The translations under genes were made by a program, and so were the position numbers. From assembly GCF_006716815.1 (NCBI RefSeq), contig NZ_VFPS01000002.1, positions 434,001-498,000 on the forward strand: DNA of 64,000 bases. The letters are read 5' to 3'. Position 1 is the first letter of the stretch. Each line of letters opens with the position of its first letter. This DNA comes from Microbacterium lacticum. Its GTDB lineage: Bacteria > Actinomycetota > Actinomycetes > Actinomycetales > Microbacteriaceae. Positions 63,096 to 64,000 of the stretch are shown one piece after another. The notes under the pieces are model-generated. The model saw nothing but the letters and a program-made list of their open reading frames with translations, was not told where the DNA came from and searched no databases.

Positions 63096-64000
63096 TCAGG
63101 CCTCTACGAGGGCGCCGGGCTGCGCTACGAATGCCTCGCCGGCGCCGGCGAGCACGACCTCGCGCACTCCCCCGCCGACGTACACCGCGTCGCCCGGGGC
63201 GAGCGCGACCCGCTCGTCGCCGTCTTCGACGCTCACCTCGCCCGCCGTGGCGAGCACGATCGCCGCGCCGCGGAGCTGCACGGCGACGGGGTCGCCGGCG
63301 AGCTCGACGCGTGTGAGGGCGAAGTCGGGGACGGGAGGCGCGAACTCCGCGGCAGCGCCGGTCTCCCCCGCCCTCGATGACACGGCCCGCGGGGCGACGA
63401 GCGGCGCGGGGCCGACCGTCGGGTCGAGCACCCGGAGCAGTTCGGGCACGTCGACGTGCTTGGGCGTGAGCCCGCCGCGCAGCACGTTGTCGCTGGCGGC
63501 CATGAGTTCGACGCCGAGGCCCGACTGGTAGGCGTGCAGCACGCCGGCGGGCGCGAACAGCGCCTCGCCGCGGTGGAGCACGACGAGGTTCATCAGCAGG
63601 GCGACGAAGAGCCCGCGGTCGCCGGGGAAGTCGGATGCCGCGGTGCGCAGCGCCTCGATCTCGGGCGCGAACTCGGCATCCGTCGCCCGCGCGAGATCGC
63701 CCGTGAGCTCGTCGACGTCGGCGGGGGTCGCCTCGGTGAGCGCCCACTCCAGCGCCCCGCGCACGGCCCGCTCCGGGTCATCGCCCGCGAGGAGGGCGTC
63801 GAGGCGCGTGAGCGCGGGGCCGTCGCCGAGCGCCGCGATCAGGCGGCGCGTCGCGGCGAGGTCGCGGATGCCCACGAGGGCGCGGAACTCGTCGCTCAGC
63901 GCGACGATGACCTCGGGCTTGTGGTTGTCGTCGCGGTACAGGCGATCCGCGGCATCCCGCGGGATGCCCGCCGCCTCCTCGCGGGCGAACCCTTCACGGG
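63096..64000 (-). CDS. manA: mannose-6-phosphate isomerase, class I (5' end outside window)
   Basis: The C-terminal 301 residues of a zinc-dependent phosphomannose isomerase that interconverts fructose 6-phosphate and mannose 6-phosphate. The frame is open to the window edge. Seen are NHKPEVIVALSDEFRALVG, the active-site region NLVVLHRGEALFAPAGVLHA with YQSGLGVELMAASDNVLRGG, and LTPKHVDVPELLRVLDP. The first about 90-100 residues, including the QXH metal motif, lie beyond 64000. It supplies mannose for glycan precursors and matches the manA-whiB2 neighbourhood of mycobacteria. Confidence 0.93.
   Translation of the reverse strand, partial: REGFAREEAAGIPRDAADRLYRDDNHKPEVIVALSDEFRALVGIRDLAATRRLIAALGDGPALTRLDALLAGDDPERAVRGALEWALTEATPADVDELTGDLARATDAEFAPEIEALRTAASDFPGDRGLFVALLMNLVVLHRGEALFAPAGVLHAYQSGLGVELMAASDNVLRGGLTPKHVDVPELLRVLDPTVGPAPLVAPRAVSSRAGETGAAAEFAPPVPDFALTRVELAGDPVAVQLRGAAIVLATAGEVSVEDGDERVALAPGDAVYVGGGVREVVLAGAGEAFVAQPGALVEA

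Overview
This 64-kb window is a chromosomal segment from a high-GC actinobacterium, most likely a member of the Microbacteriaceae close to Microbacterium. This is an inference from the roughly 70% GC content, WhiB regulators, MtrAB-LpqB, the fused 2-oxoglutarate decarboxylase/dehydrogenase, GuaB1, and a complete menaquinone route with no ubiquinone genes. No phage, plasmid, insertion sequence, rRNA, tRNA or CRISPR array was recognised.

Layout. 0-4.4 kb: YajQ-family protein, D-Ala-D-Ala carboxypeptidase, a hydrolase pair, and a DUF559/AbiEi-type gene inside direct palindromic repeats. 4.4-22.2 kb: a dispersed menaquinone cluster (fprA, polyprenyl diphosphate synthase, menG, menF, menD, menA, menE, menB, menC) mixed with ppk2 and small enzymes. 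It contains a decayed allantoin/glycerate locus (glycerate kinase and allantoinase fragments fused head to head) and a short-chain dehydrogenase relic. 22.2-24.7 kb: two CNNM/CBS membrane proteins. 24.7-26.1 kb: a second AbiEi/DUF559-type gene, again between direct copies of a palindrome. 26.1-31.5 kb: guaB1 and kgd, divergent. 31.5-42.9 kb: a conserved actinobacterial block (anti-sigma factor, sigH, aroA, rsgA, bcp, whiB1, pdtaS), an orphan CpaE/SAF pair, an HTH protein, an Rv3235-like protein and an aminotransferase. 43-54 kb: secA, hpf, comF, lpqB, mtrB, mtrA, in the order known from mycobacteria. 53.4-57.4 kb: a broken aquaporin gene, katG-furA, and the remains of ahcY. 57.4-64 kb: DUF3499, metallopeptidase-like, DUF5719, a giant membrane glycosyltransferase, whiB2, and manA running off the window.

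How the genes work together. Most of the window is housekeeping: respiratory quinone synthesis, protein export, cell-wall and osmotic signalling (MtrAB-LpqB), oxidative and thiol stress (SigH with its anti-sigma factor, FurA-KatG, Bcp) and Fe-S sensing by two WhiB proteins.

Most unusual observations. (1) Both DUF559/AbiEi-type genes sit between direct copies of a palindromic element (79 bp in one case, 61 bp in the other; the two palindromes are unrelated in sequence). (2) Both genes and comF carry a bipartite element, CTCCCCAG-N22-CACAGAT, ending 47-51 nt before the start codon. (3) The heptamer GGATGCC/GGCATCC occurs roughly 120 times, several-fold more than base composition predicts, and in two intergenic regions forms inverted pairs that make terminator-like hairpins. 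(4) Several genes are visibly decaying (glxK/allB, an SDR gene, aqpZ, ahcY). (5) About 19 genes have a TANNNT hexamer 6-8 nt before the start codon, suggesting widespread leaderless transcription.
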